Source: Trogon surrucura (taxonomy: Eukaryota > Chordata > Aves > Trogoniformes > Trogonidae). Taken from it: 64,000 bases of DNA. Both the position numbers and the translations under genes were made by a program. Of this stretch, positions 1 to 12,290 are shown piece by piece; position 1 is the stretch's first letter; each line of letters starts with the position of its first letter. Under the pieces are notes generated by a model, which saw nothing but the letters and a program-made list of their open reading frames with translations, did not search any database and was not told the origin of the DNA. The stretch lies in contig CM036622.1 in the NCBI GenBank assembly GCA_020746105.1, positions 10,109,487 to 10,173,486 of the forward strand, read 5' to 3'.

Positions 1-1836
1 AAGTTTGCAGGCCTGAGGTATGCATCTGAAATTATGGTTTTGTCCATGAGTGATTGAAACTCCAATGTTATGGGCAGAATTATCACATTGTTTCAAAAGC
101 CAAACCATAGATGCTACAGATGTAATTGCTCAGTTTTGTACTCTTACAATGTAACAGTGAGATCAGCCCATCTGGCTGGGTTATTTACTACTCATGGGTT
201 TTGTTTTTTGTGGGTTGTTTTTTCATTTTTGGGGTTTTTTTTTTACAAACATTCAACTATTAGCCATTTACAATGACTGACAGGGGTAGCATTAACTTCC
301 CACCAAGTAGAAATTTGTTCCTATTTGACCTTCTGAAATGTGCTAACCACCTTAAAGGGAATTTCATCTCATCTTCGTGGCACTGACATAAATTAGTAAA
401 TAGAAAGTATCTTCATTTGACATTTTCTACTATAAGTACATGATCAGCAGAGTCTTACATTCAGTGATTTTAATTTAATAGGTTTATCCCTGTGCTAGAT
501 ATGGTAGTCATTTAAACTGACCTTGCTTTATTTGAATTATTGCTCAGATTTGCACAAGTACAAATGACCTAATCTTCCAAAATACATTTTCTGATCGACA
601 TAAGCAAACAGTCTGAAGAAGCAATTATGTAAAAGAAATGCTTTTAGGCAACAAATGGGTCTATAAATAAAGGAGTACTTCCTAATCACAAGCTAAAAAA
701 GTGTACCATTTTTCCTTTTTTAATTAAAAAAAAGAGCTAAACTCAATGAATTTTACTGTTCCTGAAAGTGAGGGGCCAAGAGTACTTTGGGAAATTGAAT
801 ACAGTGAAAGCAAAAGCTGCACCAGCTTTTTGCACAAGTTCAGCTGGCGTAGCTGCATGTGACCAGTACCACCTCTGACTTTCCAGGTCTGCACAGATCA
901 GGAAGAAATTATATGGGGAGAAAATGGCCATTTTTTTATTTGCAACTTGTAGGAGGGAAGGGAATTTTTTTAGAAGTCAAAAGTGTTTTTTCCCCAAAGT
1001 GAAAGGCAATGCAAAAATGGACCACTCTACACCCCTTTGTGTCTTTTCTATTTTCTCCATTGCCACTGCCCTGGGTTCCTATTATTTATTTAGATTTATG
1101 AACTTCTTCCTAAATAAAGAAAGAATTTGGGGAAATATGTGTTAAAAAAAAAAATGTGTCTGAAGGGGAACTTTTATCTGTCTTTGGTATTTGGGGAAAA
1201 AAGTAATTGTTAGCAGTTGGAAAGGTGTTACTAGGCCATGTACTATAGTTGTGTCAATGGGTATGAGAAGAAAAGCTATAGAAGAAAAGCTTGGTACTGG
1301 AGAGATCAGTGCAGACAAATGATTTTCTCATGGTGAATAAATCAAAACTGCTTAGGTAAAGATAGTGGATAGTTACACAGTTGTACACTGGTATGAGCTG
1401 AGTATCAAGTCGAGGAAGAAGAAGGTGGATGAAAAGGCAAAAGTCATTTGACATGAGAAGGAGAAATTAAGCTGCTGAAGGAAGAGAGGAGGAGTGGCGT
1501 GACAGAAATAAAAGCAGGTCAGAGAGATCCGTCTGTGGAAAGAAGACAGAGAGGCATTAATGGAGAGTGTACAATGTCAGGGAGGTGAGAGGGAAAGAAA
1601 GAGTCTTAAAAAAAAATGGAGAAATTCAGGAAGGCGGAAACACTAAAGCTGAGCATGAACCCACACTCCACATATTAACTCCTCTGAAAAGCTGTGCCTG
1701 CTTCGCTCTGGCTCGTTTGCAGGAGCGTGTCTCGAACTGTACCTCAGGCAGGGAGGTGACCTCTGGGTGTGAGGGACCAGCACTGGGAGCCTGTGGAAAG
1801 ATGATGAAGGAAAAATTGTTTTGCTAAGGGATAGAG

Positions 1837-1858
1837 TTGTGTATGTGTGTGTGTGTGT
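1837..1858. repeat. (TG)n microsatellite
   Basis: A short, slightly interrupted TG/CA dinucleotide run of about 22 bases. It is the ordinary slipped-strand type of vertebrate microsatellite, too short to be highly variable. Confidence 0.85.
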
Positions 1859-4530
1859 CAGGTTTAAGAGTTCTTCCAGTCCCAAGGAGAAGTGATAAAC
1901 TGCTAAAATAACAAAACAAGATATTGCCCCTGTGCTGCTCAGAAAGGTGCAGCAGTGAGATAGGGTCCATATTCACTGGCGCTTTGTGATGTTCGTGATA
2001 ATTCTTTGCCTGAAGAGAAATGAAAACAAGAAAGGAGAAGTTCTGCAGGAATCAGTTCTCCTCTCTGTGACACTAGTAAAAATCAGGAACTGCTTCACTG
2101 AAGGAAAGTGGTTCTCATAAAAATAAATGAATTAACTAAATAGAAAATCTCAAGTTTGGATCTGAGGTCGTGTGCTGCTCAACTGTATTTCTGTGGAAGG
2201 GTTATACCACCCAGGGGTTTTTGGTTTCGTGGTTTTTGGTTGAGAACTAAGATTTTATGAAGGCAGAAAATTGACTTTATATCCTTAAGCTGTTGACTTT
2301 TTACCAGTCAAAATTTCCTTAGTCTTTTCCAGAGACCATTTCCAGAATTCGAGAATTCAAGTGAATTCCTTCATGGTTCTTGTCTGCAACACAATGTTTT
2401 GGGGCACATCCAGTTAAGGTTTTGGTTTCTATGAACAGGGTGTATATGCCTCTACTTTTTTTCCACATGGAAACACAAGAAGAAAGGGCAAAAGCACTTG
2501 AGAGGTATCCTTAATACCAAAGAAGCTGAAAGAAGCCAATATGTGTTTTCTGTCTTCCACCTGTGCTAGAGAAGAGCTTAAGCTGGAGATATGCCTCTAT
2601 AGGATTTAGTCTTAAATACACCGATTTGCTGTGCTTAGGAGTTAAAATCAGCCTTCAAGTCGGGCACAAGACTATAAACAAAATCCCAAAGAAATCAAAT
2701 ATAAAACATATTTTTTAATGTAGTTGCAGGATGTCCTTCCTATTGCATAACATAAGATGATGCAGCTGGGTTTAACATCACTCCTTTTCCAGCTGTTAAC
2801 CGCTACTCTGTCCCTATTTGAAAGCCAGTGACTATGTTTTCTCGGAGTGATCCCGCCACAATGCCCTTCTAGGTCTCAAATTCCTCTTTGCTCCGCACTT
2901 TACAGCTGGTTTCCTGCTCTCTGCCCATACCTGTGCAGCCTCAGCAGCTCAGACCTCACACCTCCATAGACTCCTGGAGCTGGTAGAAACACAAAAGCTG
3001 TTGACAGTCAGCCGGCAAATGGACTGGCAATGTCCTGACCTGGAGCCTCTCCTTTACAGGGGACCACAAATGCTTCCAAATGAAATGTGCAAGGCACTGC
3101 TTACACACACATTTCGTGAAGGTCATGGTCCTCAGTGTGATGCTGGCTTCCTGTACATGGCACATGGCTAGGACAGTGAACAAGTAACAAGTTGCCCTGT
3201 CTAGAGGTACTTATAAATGCAAATGCTTTCTCTCCTGCTTTCCTTTGTACCAGGAGGTGGTATGGATTATCAGGAGAAGACATCTTCCCAAGTCTGTAGC
3301 TCTTCAGATACCTAGAAACACGAATGCCTTTTCACATGCACCTTGGTGTTCTTCCAACATCTGCAGGTTCGCAGAACCCTTATGATAAAAGACTCTAGGA
3401 GAATAGATTGTTTTCATTATGATCATGCTGCAGCTGCTATAGGTGAAGTGCAAAAGGAGGTGTCCAGGTCCTAAGTTGCTTAAATATTGTGTAAATGGAA
3501 GGCACGTCTCTATGAAGATTAGGGGGCCAGCATGGTGCCACCTCCAGCAGGGAGCGTGGGCAGGTTCTTGTCAGTGGCACTACAGTCCCCCAGGAAGGAG
3601 GACACGTTTGTCACATCTCCAGGTGACTACCTGCACTACCTGGGCAGAAGAGCTTTGTTGATGTAAATCAATATATGGTTTATGTTGCTCGTGGCAATGT
3701 CTTTCTAACTTTGATGAATAAGATAAGAACAAATGCAGTGTCCCTGGAGAAGCAAGTGCCTGTTAGATGTACAAATAAGGCAGTTACTTGCAAATCTCTC
3801 CCTGGCAGCAGAGAGAGAAAAAGCGCTAGGCACAGTAAAGGCAGCACATTAGGCAAATATTTAAGCTTTGTCTCTGAGATATGTTCTGCCCTTTCTAAAA
3901 GAAGTATGCTTGTACCTTAGAGAGAAAAAAAGAAATAACAGTGTGAGTATCTGCAGGAGAGACACAACATGAAATTCTAGGTTAGATGCTAGCTTATTTC
4001 CTCAGGTTTCTGAGTTTCTCAAATACCTCTCCTTTGCATACTTTGGATCATGGAAGGTGTTTCCATGGTGACAAATAGATGTTATGTTTATTTACTGGGC
4101 AGCAGGGAATGACAATGTCAGCAAATGACATTTCTGTTCCTTTTTTTTTCTTTCAAGGGAGACGTGTTTTAGTTGATGAAACTGGCAGCAGCAGCAGTTT
4201 TTCACATATTCTTCCCAGATCCACTTTGTGTGTGTGTGCATGACACAAAAGCAGACAGCAGTTACTGTGCCTGTGTGATTCTTTGATCAGCCCTCTGAAG
4301 CCTTTTGCTCTCTTTGGTATGCACAGAGTTTCTTGTGAACAGCACTGCCTGTGAAGTGTCAAGGAGATTTCAGGCTTAACTCATGGGAAAGGACCTAAAT
4401 ATTTCTTGCATTAGGTGGACGGTCTTTTCCTCAACCCTCCCACACATCTGTTCTTGTTGACAGCTCTGCTACATTGTCCATAAAAAATGATCTGATAGCT
4501 AAAGCTCGTGTAGCTGATACTGCTCTGGTA

Positions 4531-4550
4531 AAAATAAATAAATAAATAAA
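4531..4550. repeat. (AAAT)n microsatellite
   Basis: About five tandem AAAT/AATA units. It sits in single-copy-looking DNA rather than at the end of an identifiable retroposon. Confidence 0.85.
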
Positions 4551-7500
4551 CTTAATATTGTTAGTAGAATGTAGGAAAGAGATTTTCAGAAGGAGGCTTC
4601 TGAGAGAAGAGTCCGGATGTGCTTTCCACCAGGATTCAGAAGGGGTGTAAAATTATTGCAAGGGTGTCAGGCGTTTGTGGTTGATCCTTCCTCCCTCCTA
4701 CGTTATGTGCTTGAACCAAACCTGGCTGTGTCTGTCAAAACACCAGAACCAGTGAGACAAATAGTTGTATGCAATATTAACAAGCTGGAGGCAGAAGCTG
4801 ATGATGATAGTTGGTGACAGACTGGATATAAATTTCAGTGGTTGATTTAAACTTTCAAGAGGAGTGAGTAGGTAAACTCCTTCTGTTTTGCTTTTCCTCA
4901 GACAACTCCAGTCCTGAAAATGCTGTAACATCTAGAATTTTTGTTATTGGATGAGTATAGAAACATGAGGATCGAGGGGAAGAGTGACATAAAAACTAAA
5001 TGAATGTATGGCTGAAGGAAAAAATAATCAACGAAAGCCCAATTACAACCACCCTCTAAAAGAAAAAACAATGCAAGCAAATCAACTCTATTAGTTCAGG
5101 AACCATGATGTACTGGGTTTGGATGAGGTGCAGTTAATTTTCTTCACGTGAGCTTGTATGGTACCATCATTTGGATTTGTGATGAAAAAAATGTTGATAA
5201 CAGAGGATGTTTTAGCTATTGCTGAGAAGTTCTTGGCAGCATCAAGACCTTTTCTTCTTCCCACCCCACCAGTGAGGGAGCTGGGCATTGCACAAGAAGT
5301 TAGAAGGGGACACAGCTGGGACAGTTGACCCCAGCTGACGAAAGGAGTATTCCATAACATATGATTTCATGCTCAGCAATAAACGCTGGGATGGGTTGTT
5401 TTTCTGGTTTGTTTTGGTTTTTTATTCCCAAACATTCTGTATTATGGGCCTGGTCCTCAAATTTCTTCATGCACCCATCTGTCGGCTGGATCTTGGACCC
5501 TAGACTGGGATTTACTGTTTCCACTCAAATTTGCAGAAAATGTTAAATACAAATAGAGGCCTGTTCATAGGCTGTAACAAAGACACACAAGAGAATACGT
5601 TTTCTTCTTTAAGACACTGTAACCCTTACCACACCCTGTTTCCAACTGCCAGTGAATTTAATTATGGAGATCTGATTGTTACATCTTGAAAATATATTTG
5701 ATGGGCTTATTTCCTCTTTCCGTCTGTTAGGTCAAACCCACCTAAAGCTGGCACATCTCTACGGTTGCGGGAATGTAAAACAAAGCTCTCACTATTGCAT
5801 GAAATTAAAAAATGTGGAGCCCTATTCACATCAGTTCCTTCAAAACCGTATTTGTGTGCTTTAGCAAGGAAGTCTAAGACTAATGTCAGACGGATCCCTG
5901 GGATGTCTATTACATTTCCCCTGTCGTAGGATCACAAGAGCCTGTGTAGCTGCCTTTGGCCCTGTGACAAAAAATCTCGTGGCATGGTATCAAGAAAAGG
6001 AGGAGAGAATAACAAGGAGAATGAAGAAATGACTTGGCCAAGACAGAAAATGTGAAGCTGGAGTCAAGCCAGAGGCAGCCCTGGACACAATTTGAACTGT
6101 GAAAAGCCCTGGGGCAGCTGGCCCGTCGCTCGCTGTGGGTTGGTGGGTGTGCGGCAGTGCTGGGCCAGTGCAGGCTGTATCCCTCCTCCAGCTCCCCCAG
6201 CCCTGTCCACCCTTGCTCAGAGCAGGGACACCAGGCACCAGCCCTAAGCCAGACTGGCAGCAAAAATTGCAAAAGTGTGCAGGAGAATTTATGGGGGTGA
6301 TGAAGTGCCAGGGCTCTGGGTGTGTTTGAAGGAAAGAGTACTTGATTGTAGAGTGTGGTGGACTTCTTTGGTCTTGACAAAGGTCAGCGAGGCCTCTGAG
6401 GTGGAGACTGACCATGCACAGTGCATGAACAGGTAAGGGGAAGCTCTGATGCAATCCTGCCCTCTGTGAAAGGCAACTCTATCAGATAAGGAAGTTTTAG
6501 ATTACAAAACTGCTCCTCGTAGCACTCTCCATCTTCTCCCTCTCACAGAAATATAAATTGTGCCTCTGCGAGATTGGGGGCTTATTAGAGAATTAGGTAT
6601 CCCCACACTTAGTGTCCTTTAAGGGTCTGGTTCAAAGCCCATGGAAGTCTTTTGGTTGATTGCAACGGTCAACGGCTCCAACTCACAGTGCCTTTTGTAT
6701 CACGTTTACCATGAACTTCATAATGATCTGTTGACACCTCATAGCATCCTTCTGAGGTTGGGCTTCATGACAAAACTGCTCTCCCGGCTCATTTGCTTTG
6801 ATACTCATGTGGTTTTCATGCTGAAAAGGAAAGAAACTATCTGCAGATCCAGGTTCTGTGGGCTCCATACAAAGCTAGAAAAAAACCCCAAATTTTAAAA
6901 ACTGGGCCTCTTATTCCATCCACAACAAACCTAAAATATCATTGCTCTGCCAGTCTTTGATTATACCTGGTGGATCACATGCAGGCAAAGCTAGCCTCAA
7001 CATAAAAAGACAAAGTGAGGAAATGAGGTGGAGGTGGATGTCACAAAAGGAAGGAGGAGTGGAAGGCAGTCTGAAGGTGGCTGGCACCAGGAAGACCAAC
7101 AGAGGACCATGAAATGGACCTCACTGTTGGGCAGTGGCATGTTCTGATAGTAATTAGGATGATACAGAACCAAATGTTGCATGGAATAGCTGGACTAGAC
7201 ATCTGAAAAATGCCCTTTCCCATCTGAGTAACAACCTCAGTGCTCCTCATTAGGAAAGCTTGTGTTTTGTGACCTTAGGAGCTGACAGAATTGAGATGGA
7301 GAGACACTCAAGAAAGCCACTTGCACTTACTAAGTACCTAAGGTTTATGGAGTCTGAGGAATCAGCATTGCCCTTTCTTGGTGGCTGAGCCATAGAGATC
7401 ATGGTTTCAAATCCTGGCCATTTATTTAGACCTAAAACTAGGCAAGGAAGTGCCAAGCTAAACAGGTAAGTGTTCTCACAAGGGCAAATGAGAAGGGGGA

Positions 7501-9373
7501 AAATGTTCCTTCTATATATAGTATGCAAGGTTTATTTCACCTCTGCCTGTGTTCTTGCAGGCAAAACATAAGTCTTTTGTGTGACTCTGAGGTCTTCCTG
7601 TTGCTGTATATTCCCGGGTTCAAATTTGTCCAAAAAGAATCTTTGGAAATGAAAACCTTTAGCAGTGCAATGGCTAGCACAAGCTTCAGAGAGAGGATCC
7701 TCCTGGAGGTTGCCATTAATGCTGGATTATGTGCCTGCAGGAAAATAAGAGAGCTCTCCCCATGCAGACAGTTCCGTCATCATTCAAAAGAAAAAAGGTT
7801 TCTTCTTAACCTAAGTGGCCTGATGAGGTAAAGTCTTTGTCAAGATGACAACTGAGGTTGGTAGGATTGGGCAAAATCATACTCTCTCACAGTCTTAGTG
7901 CAATCTGCCACTTTGGGCAGGCAACTACAAATGTCTGATTCAATATAAAGATGGCTTTTATTCTGTGCACACATCTGAAAGATGACCATTTGTCCCTTTT
8001 CTCACATTCTAACCCTGTGACCCCCAGATTCTTACACTGGGAAAAATAGGAACCCCAATGTTCAAGATCCAAGTGTGACTCCAGTTTCTATGCTGACAGG
8101 ATTTTTTCCTTCCAGTGGGCTGATGATAAAGATCTTTAAAAACCATCTTTGTGAACAGATCATTAGTACTCTTAGATACTTTCGCTTTACGTATCAGAAA
8201 AGGTGGTGCTGAAGGACCTGGGGGATTGCAAGGTTTCTCTTTCTCAGTATAACAGACTTTTAATAGCACGCACTTTTGGTAGACCCAGGCTGCAAGTGAT
8301 GTACAACTGTCACTCATTACTGGAATTGCCCTTTGATATGTTAGTAGACCTGTGACCCTTCTGAAAGCGTTCATTTGCACACAACTGTTGGCAAAGAGAG
8401 CGGACAGGAAGGGTTGAAACGAACATTTGCATTACATACAATCTTTAAAGCAGTCCTTAAAGTCAGTAAATCATTAAAAATTAGTGTCCACGTGCATGGG
8501 TTTGGATCCTTAAAAAAACCAGAACAAAACACCAAGAGATCTGTCAACTTTAAATTCATAAGCTTTTTCCAAATGCATTTCCAAGAACAGCGTCCAGCCT
8601 GCAGCGTGGAGCATCCTGCTGCGGCAGTCATTTAAAATTCTGCTAAATCATTCTGCAACTCTCTAACCAGTACTAATAGCTTTTAGGCTGGCTGGCAATC
8701 TCACTCCAATAGGAAGCCTTGCACAGGCTTCCAGACCATTTATGTGTGTGGGTGAGTGAGAGAGAGCACCACAGATTTAATTTAGTGCCCTTGGTGGCTT
8801 TCAGTAGAATATATATATATTAATCACTTGTGACTTCTGGTTTGGGGGATGGGGGTTCATCTGGAGTACAGGAAAATCAAATGAAACTCATAAAGATGAA
8901 AGTTGTCTTGATTTCATTTGCTGATTTTAAACAGCAAATTGTTTCTTACCCATCCTTGCATGATAATTGGTAAATGTACTGAAATGGGTTGAGTTGCAGT
9001 GGACTCTGGGCAGTCACACAATAATTGGAGTTCAGAATGTGCCCTATAGGTACAATTGCTAATCACATTGCTCAGATAATTTCTGTCTGGGAGAAACACA
9101 TTGCATTTCAAGGCTGGCACCTTGCAATGAGGAAGCAGGGCCATCTTTAGCTGTGTCTGGCACAGGGTCCCCAAGCAGCCAAGAGGCTGTAGGGCAGCTC
9201 TGAAAATGTCAGCCATTGACTCAGCTGCAGGGAGGAAGAAATGAGAGTAAATTGTGTGAGATGAATGAGATTCAGTAGGTCTGTAGGTAACATTACTCTG
9301 CAGATGAGAGTCACTTCATCAGACATTAGGCTTTGAATATTGCACTTTAATTTGGTTGAGTAGTGTCTCTCTG

Positions 9374-9390
9374 TTGCCCTCAGAGGGCAA
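9374..9390. repeat. Short palindrome with GAGGGCA core
   Basis: Arms TTGCCCTC (9374-9381) and GAGGGCAA (9383-9390) are perfect reverse complements around a single A. It could form a small hairpin. The AGAGGGCA core also resembles part of a CTCF motif. No function can be shown from sequence alone. Confidence 0.45.
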
Positions 9391-9599
9391 TTTATCCTAT
9401 CTGGTGCTAAAGACTTGCATTTCCAGAACACAAGTCGTCTCCTTATCAGTGAATAACTCACCTTCACAGAATCACAGAATGTTAGGAGTTGGAAGGGACC
9501 TTGAAAGATCTAGTCCAATTCTGCTGCCAAAGCAGGATCACCTAGAGTAGGTCACACAGGAATGCGCCCAGGCAAGGTTTTGAAAGTCTCCAGAGAAGG

Positions 9600-9650
9600 A
9601 AACTCCACAGCCTTCCAGAGAAGAGTTTGGCTCCGTCCTCCTGACACTCA
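9600..9650 (-). other. Internal deletion junction in the CR1 3' region
   Basis: Reading the minus strand, the usual CR1 text for GAAGAGGAGGCTG...GGAGATC..., the following GACGGAGCCAAACTCTTCTC, and the later CR1 text beginning TGGAAGGCTGTGGAGTTTCC are joined directly. The roughly 130-150 bases normally between them, which encode the peptide region around DRTRGNGFKL and HWNRLP, are absent. The joint lies near 9620-9630. Other CR1 copies in this window (37398, 46693) retain that region. The deletion size is estimated from memory of the family consensus. Confidence 0.55.
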
Positions 9651-9664
9651 CTCTTTACATGTTC

Positions 9665-11413
9665 CTAAATATTAATGAGGTCACCCCTCAACCTCCTCTT
9701 CTCCAAGCTAAAGGGACCCAGCTCTTTCAGCCTTTCCTCAGAAGGGAGATGTTCCACTCCCTTCAGCATTTTTGTGGCTCTGCTCTGGACTCTCTCAAGC
9801 AGTTTCCTCTCCTTCTTGAACTGAGGGGCCCAGAACTGGACACAATATTCCAGATGCAGCCTCACCAGGGCAGAGTAGAGGGGAAGGAGAGCCTCTCTTG
9901 ACCTACTAGTCACCCCCCTTCTAATACATCCCAGGATGCCATTGGCCTTCTTGGCCATGAGGACACATTACTGGCTCATGGGCATCCTGCTGTCCACTAG
10001 AACCTCCAGGTCCCTTTCCCCTGCGCTGCTCTTCAACAGGTCAATCCCCAACCTGTACTGACACAGGGGGTTGTTCTTTCCTTGCCTTTGTTGTATTTCA
10101 TAAAATTTCTCCCCACCCAACTCTCCTGCTTGTCTGGGTCTCTCTGAATGGCAGCACAGCCTTCTGTGCTGTGCTGTGTCAGCCACTCCTCCCAGTTTTG
10201 TGTCATCAACAAAGTTGCTGACAGTGCACTCTGTTTCCTCATCCAGGTCATTGATGAATATACTAAATAGTGCAGATCCCACTACTGACCCCTGAGGGAT
10301 AGAGGCCTCCAACTAGACTCTGTATCATTGACCCCAACTCTCTATCTTCTTTCCTTCAACCAGTTCCCAATCCACCTCACTACCTGATCATCCAGACTAC
10401 ATTTCCTCAGTTTAGCTACAAGGATGCTGTGGGAGATGGTGTCAAATACTTTACTGAAATCCAGATAAACCATGTCCACTGCACTGCCTTTATCTATCCA
10501 CCTGGTTATGTCCTCATAAAAGGCTATCAGGTTGGCCAAATGTGACTTCCCCTTGGTAAAACCATGTTGACTTCTCCTAATGACCCTCTTATCCTAAATA
10601 GGTGCCTTCCAACCTAGGCCATTCTATGATTCTATGATTCTATGATTCTATGATATACCTAGAGACAGTGCCAAGGATAAGTTGTTCCATCACCTTTCCA
10701 GGGATAGAGGTGGGGCTGACTAGCCTGTAGTTAGCCAGGTCCTCTTTTTTGCCCTTTTTGAACACTGGAGGAATATCTGCTTTCCTCTAGTCCTCAGGCA
10801 CCTCTCTTGTTGCCTAGAACTTGCCAAAGATGATGGAGAGTGGCCCAGCAATAACTTCCACCAGCTCCCTCAGCACCCGTGGGTGCATCCCATCAGGGCC
10901 CAGGGATTTGTGGATGTTCAGATTGCCTGACTGATGCCTAACCCAGTCCTCATCAACCAAGACAAACTCCTCCTTTATCCTGACTTCTTCTGGAGCCTCA
11001 GGGCTCTGGGGCTCCTGAGGACAGTCTCCAGCAGTACAGACAGAGGCAAAGAAGACATTCAGCAACTCTGCCTTCTCTGTGTCTTCTGTTACCAGGGCAC
11101 CCACCTCATTCAGCAGTGGGCCTACATTGCCTCTAGTGTTAGTTTTATCTGCAATGTCTTTGAAGAAGCCCTTTCTATTGTCCTTGACCTCCTTTCCAAG
11201 GTTTAATTCCAAGGAGGCCTTAGCTTTTCTAATTGCCTTCCTACATCCTATGACCACAGTCCTATATTTTACCCAGCCCCTCCTTCCGTGATCTATAGAT
11301 TCTGTTCTTCCACTTGAGTTTGCCCAGCAGTTTCTCCTGGCTCTCTTTCTTGATTTCCTACCCATTGGGATGCACTGAGCTTGAGCTTGGCAGAAGCAGT
11401 CCTTGAATATCAA
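9665..11413 (-). pseudogene. CR1 ORF2 reverse transcriptase region, broken
   Basis: Remains of the reverse transcriptase that would copy CR1 RNA at the target site. In minus-strand order: a linker beginning IFKDCFCQAQAQCIP (11410 downward); a stretch containing HKSLGPDGMHPRVLREL (about 10905-10855), a CR1 hallmark; NYRLVSPTSIPGKVMEQ (about 10735-10685); QHGFTKGKS (about 10572-10546); motif A as YLDFSKVFDTI with its Asp at 10461-10459; PQGSVVGSALF (about 10297-10265); the catalytic box FVDDTK at 10213-10196; and the thumb region ending [11 protein letters not shown] near 9667. Breaks visible are frameshifts near 10320, 10165 and 10060, stops near 10810 and 10596, and the nested insertion at 10600-10654. 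The catalytic aspartates are present, but no continuous protein can be made. Family assignment is firm; the subfamily is not determined. Confidence 0.88.
10600..10654 (+). mobile_element. 55-bp CR1 3' end inserted inside the older CR1
   Basis: The segment begins AGGTGCCTTCCAACCTAGGCC and ends in four tandem ATTCTATGAT-type repeats, which is the extreme 3' end of a CR1 in plus orientation. It sits inside the minus-strand CR1 reverse transcriptase. Removing exactly these 55 bases restores the host reading in one frame: the minus strand runs from GTVSRY straight into I-stop-DKRVIRRSQHGF with no missing or extra codon. This is therefore a severely 5'-truncated CR1 insertion with no obvious target-site duplication, which is typical of CR1. 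Confidence 0.8.
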
Positions 11414-11639
11414 CCAACCTTCTTCAGCCCCTTTACCTTCAAGTACCCTGTTCTGTGTTATTTTCTCTGTACCTGACCTTAAGAAAATCTGTCTCTCAGA
11501 AGTATTTCTGATTTTGTTCCAGGGCCAAAGACGGCTACTTCCCGTGATAAAATTCCGAATGAGATCTACCCCTCAGAGGAACACGATTACCTCCTCTTCA
11601 AATTTCATCTTTTTCTGCTGGTAAAGTATGCCTGATTCT

Positions 11640-11975
11640 TCCTTTGTTTTCCCTCTAAGTTTCCTATCTGTTGTTTCCTACTTACCTGATCCAGGCCCTC
11701 ATCCTTAAAGACGCTCATCTCCAGGCACTTCTCAGCCACCTGCATGATCTGCATTTTATCCACCCGTGTGCTGTGGAGTAGCTGCACCAAGTGCAAGCAG
11801 AGGTCGTGTTTGGCCTCCTCAGCTGGTGAGGGCAACTGCCTGAGGCCGGGGTTCACGTAGCGGGGCCCCTGATCCACAGCCCACAGCGGGAAGCTCCTCT
11901 GCCCCCTGCACCTTGCCCCACTGCAGGGCAGTGACCCGCACCTTCTCCCTCTTCTCGCCAGCCAGCAAGGGAAGC
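11640..11975 (-). other. Unexplained GC-rich, exon-like block within the CR1
   Basis: Between CR1 endonuclease text ending WVRIKGEA (near 11980) and CR1 text resuming around LEGKGAEEGWLIFKD (near 11430), the minus strand carries GC-rich sequence that I cannot align to CR1. One frame reads PLWAVDQGPRYVNPG, then EEAKHDLCLHLVQLLHS, then VDKMQIMQVAEKCLEM, ending at GLDQ followed by a strong splice-donor-like GTAAGT (about 11690-11685). It looks like part of a protein-coding exon plus intron start carried into the element. I do not recognise the protein. Alternatives are a divergent CR1 subfamily region read in shifted frames, or chance openness in GC-rich DNA. Boundaries are approximate. Confidence 0.35.
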
Positions 11976-12089
11976 CTCGCCTCGCCCTTAATTCTCACCC
12001 ACAAACCTCAACTCACTCCTTATCTGCCCCTAGACAGAACTCGGTACATTCCAGTAAAGAGCAATACATTCCAGGTAAAGAGCACCTCC

Positions 12090-12290
12090 ACCACCTCGCC
12101 TTGTTGGACTATCTTTCCTAAAAAGGACATAGGCATCCATGACCACATTTCAGTCATGTGAGCTGCCCCACCACGTCCCTGTAATCGCCACCAGGTCGTA
12201 ACCCCTTGACCGTACACAGATTTCTAGCTCCTCCTGTTGGTTGTGCATGCTCCGTGTGTTCATGTAGAGGCACTTCAGCTGGGCTGTCAA
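12090..12290 (-). pseudogene. CR1 ORF2 endonuclease N-terminus, broken
   Basis: The first part of the CR1 apurinic-type endonuclease domain, which would nick the genomic target. The minus strand reads LKCLYMNTRSMHNQQEELEI, then GYDLVAITGTWWGSSHD, a stop where CR1 normally has W, then NVVMDAYVLFRKDSPTRRGG. These are the N-M-R-S, E-L-E-I and I-T-E-T-W-W-type signatures of this domain; here the usual catalytic Glu of ITETWW has become Gly (ITGTWW). The stop, the Glu loss and the interrupting block downstream make it a clear pseudogene. Upstream sequence to about 12497 still reads like the CR1 ORF2 leader but is poorly defined. Confidence 0.8.

Larger units (their letters stand above)
1..9464. 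other. Non-coding unique DNA, no gene recognised
   Basis: AT-rich sequence without a recognisable exon, RNA gene or young transposon. Reading frames are all short (under about 160 codons), overlap on both strands and show no domain. Simple repeats inside are listed separately: a TG run at 1837, an AAAT run at 4531 and a palindrome at 9374. The paired minus-strand frames around 5910-6454 lie in a locally GC-rich patch and look like chance openness. I see nothing else I can name. Confidence 0.6.

Noticed and set aside
5910..6454. Two overlapping minus-strand frames of about 155 codons
   Set aside because: The two frames overlap each other and a plus-strand frame; no recognisable protein features.
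9665..9901. Plus-strand 80-codon frame
   Set aside because: It is the reverse strand of the CR1 reverse-transcriptase tail, not a gene.
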